From Pachypanchax playfairii (Eukaryota; Chordata; Actinopteri; Cyprinodontiformes; Aplocheilidae): a stretch of DNA of 64,000 bases. Position numbers and translations under genes: made by a program. Under the pieces are notes generated by a model. It was not told where the DNA came from, made no database searches, and was given only the letters and a program-made list of their open reading frames with translations. The stretch spans positions 1,576,119 to 1,640,118 of the forward strand of contig SSNP01000085.1 in the NCBI GenBank assembly GCA_006937955.1. Reading direction: 5' to 3'. Positions 62,150 through 64,000 of the stretch are shown in pieces; position 1 is the first letter of the stretch; each line of letters opens with the position of its first letter.

Positions 62150-63080
62150 GCTAATTTTCCCTTTGTTGGCAGCAACGCATCTCAAAAAAGTTGGAACAGG
62201 AACAACAGAAGACTCAAGAGTAGTTCAAAAACAACCAGATGAACATTTTCCAACTTATTAGGTTGATTGTAAAAAGCTCAGCGACATAAAAGGATCATTT
62301 CAGCGTGGCAGAGTCTCTCAGATGTAAAGATGGGCAGAAGTTCAACAATCTAAGACAAAATGTCTGAAAATTGTGAAACAATCTGAGGTAAATGTTCTTC
62401 AGCATTAAATGGTGAAGACTTTATTAGATCTCACCATGCAGAGTGAATGATATTTTTCAAATGATGCAAAGAATGAAAAGGACAGCCCGACCTCACGTGA
62501 AACACGACCGCGTTGGTCGATTTTGAATATAATCCGTATGTGACCCCTATCTGCAAGCCCTAAACTTAACCGATCCGCTTTTTAACGTTAAATATTCGGC
62601 TTTACAGTGTGTCCATATGTATCTTTACATTTTAAAGCTAACTGTTGCATTAAAATGAGACATATTGCTGCAGAATTTTTGTTTTGTTTGGCTGAACAGA
62701 GTGAAACTTCCTCTGGGAAGGTGCGCGCGTGCGTTGTTGGTAGTACATCGCTGCGGAGCCCAGAAAACGCTCAGACAGGTCGTTTGAAAACGCTCTCACA
62801 GGTGGTATTTTTTGGAGCCTTCAAAATTGACCTATATGGTCATATAATGTGCGTAGATGTTGATAAGGAATCTCTGTGCACCACAGAAAACCACAATAGG
62901 AAACAGCGCAACTTTTTTGATGTGTTGCTGTCATCAAATTTGTAAAATATCTCAGTTTAACACATGATGTTTGTGTTTTACTGGAAATATAATATGAGTT
63001 TAATAAATCTGCAAAGCATTGCAGGCTTGTTTTATTTGAATTTTACACACCGTCCCAACGTTGTTGGAATTGGGGTTGTA
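62150..63080 (+). mobile_element. Tc1-family element, gutted copy with foreign middle
   Basis: The left part (62164-62460) has the leader words of these fish elements: gcatctcaaaaaagttggaa, ggcagagtctctcagatgta and agatgggcagaagttcaaca. The right end (62937-63080) has aaatatctcagtttaacaca, ttttacacaccgtcccaacg and the terminal ggaattggggttgta. The transposase coding region expected between them is absent, replaced by about 460 bp of unrelated sequence (62470-62930). That insert holds a 112-codon ORF at 62607-62945 without known domains. Inactive. Confidence 0.75.
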
Positions 63081-63559
63081 AAAGCTCAGAACTATTTTAG
63101 TAGCACAAGAATGAACCGCACACAGACAGGTATTTTTTTGTGTTATGGGGTATTGGTGTACAATAGCTCATCTGATCCTGTGTTTGTTTTCATATGAAAA
63201 CACAAATTTATGGGAGTTTATCTGAGTTACATTTCTGTTAGTGTAAGTGCCTTTTGAGCTGTCACCGTTGTTGTTGCTGTACAAAACAAAAAAAAAGGCT
63301 TAAAAGGTCTGTTTGGGGGAAAGGGGGGCTTAAACAGTCTTCTGGCTTCTCCTTACCTTTATTCTCAGCAAATTATTCACGGTAGATTTTCTCTTTGTGC
63401 TACAAATGCTTAAAATGCAGGGCTTAAACATACAAACACAAAAGCAAAGCACACTAGCACGTAAATAAGCATTTTCACAGAGAGATGTGAGACATTTTGG
63501 GAGAGTTATAATGTGCAGATGAAGCATCCAGAAGAGATTAGTGAGCTAAATGGAAAACA
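63081..63559. other. Non-coding DNA, no feature seen
   Basis: Includes an A-run and a G-run near 63285-63330. The 65-codon minus ORF has no domain. Confidence 0.4.
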
Positions 63560-63870
63560 ACAGACACTGCAGCAGGACAGGGGAGGATATAATTCTTCCT
63601 TGTGTTAATCACAGCGGAACAGCCCTGTCGTCTTCACCAAAACAATGCCATGGTGATGCTAATGGCACTGCCAGCCATGACTAAGAGTGCACTCCAAATG
63701 ATTGATAGCCAGAATTATATCAAGGTGACTTTCAGTCAGTTCCATCAGGTTGTTTGGTTTGATCGATAATAACCAATGCATCTTAACATAGACATGCCTG
63801 CCACGCAAACTCATTCATCAGGTAGTTGTCATTATCTTCCTATTTAATTTTGGTGCGGGGAAATATCTCA
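63560..63870. promoter_or_regulatory. Candidate conserved non-coding element
   Basis: A complex repeat-free block: ccatggtgatgctaatggca, tgactaagagtgcactccaa, aaatgattgatagccagaat, ttgatcgataataaccaatg. TGATTGATAG is a good PBX/HOX-type core. No ORF. Confidence 0.35.
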
Positions 63871-64000
63871 TCCTTGTCCGTCAAATACATTAAATTTACT
63901 ACCATGGAGCTTTTTACCTATTTATTATGTTATTGTTTGTTTTATTTTGGTTGATTTTGAAGCATTATTAAGCTCTGGAATTTGATGACGTCACATATAC
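63871..64000. other. AT-rich window end
   Basis: No feature seen. The final bases contain tgatgacgtcaca (63983-63995), a consensus CRE (TGACGTCA). Confidence 0.5.

Overview
The window is nuclear DNA from a ray-finned (teleost) fish. It is AT-rich, has intron-style splice signals, and is littered with short DNA transposons, tRNA-derived SINEs and LINE 3' tails of the kinds that fill teleost genomes. There is no operon structure, no bacterial or viral gene block, and no recognisable tRNA, rRNA or CRISPR array. The only gene I can support with confidence is a C2CD4-family gene (C2CD4A/B-like) on the plus strand. Its coding exon is at 17673-19019, a probable non-coding first exon and short intron lie just upstream, and a poly(A) signal lies about 200 bp after the stop.

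Layout. 1-12.6 kb: AT-rich non-coding DNA with one homeodomain/POU-motif block (about 1.6-1.8 kb), a non-autonomous hAT element (5.16-5.74 kb) and LINE tails. 12.7-13.3 kb: a CpG-richer block that looks like a promoter, with a possible first exon on the minus strand; with the C2CD4 gene this would be a head-to-head pair, as for VPS13C and C2CD4A in mammals, but I found no VPS13C coding exon. 14.1-16.5 kb: an assembly gap, LINE remnants, an inverted pair of MITE-like repeats flanking a 42-bp perfect palindrome, and a SINE. 17.2-19.25 kb: the C2CD4 gene. 19.7-29.3 kb: microsatellites, a degenerate pentamer array, a MITE, SINEs and a pyrimidine-rich repeat. 30-64 kb: a gene desert in which repeats (two piggyBac-type TTAA MITEs, two degraded Tc1-family elements, another TIR element, MITE and SINE copies) alternate with complex, higher-GC blocks that look like conserved non-coding elements.

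Taken together, one small intron-poor gene sits beside a large regulatory-looking desert. That fits the mammalian C2CD4A/B neighbourhood (VPS13C, RORA, TLN2). All conserved-element calls are inferences from sequence texture, because I could not align to another species. I found no convincing undescribed protein system. The most unusual structures are the 42-bp palindrome, the 19-bp-stem hairpin inside a TTAA MITE, the pentamer array, the CArG box close to the C2CD4 first-exon donor, and an unidentified segment replacing the middle of a Tc1 copy.
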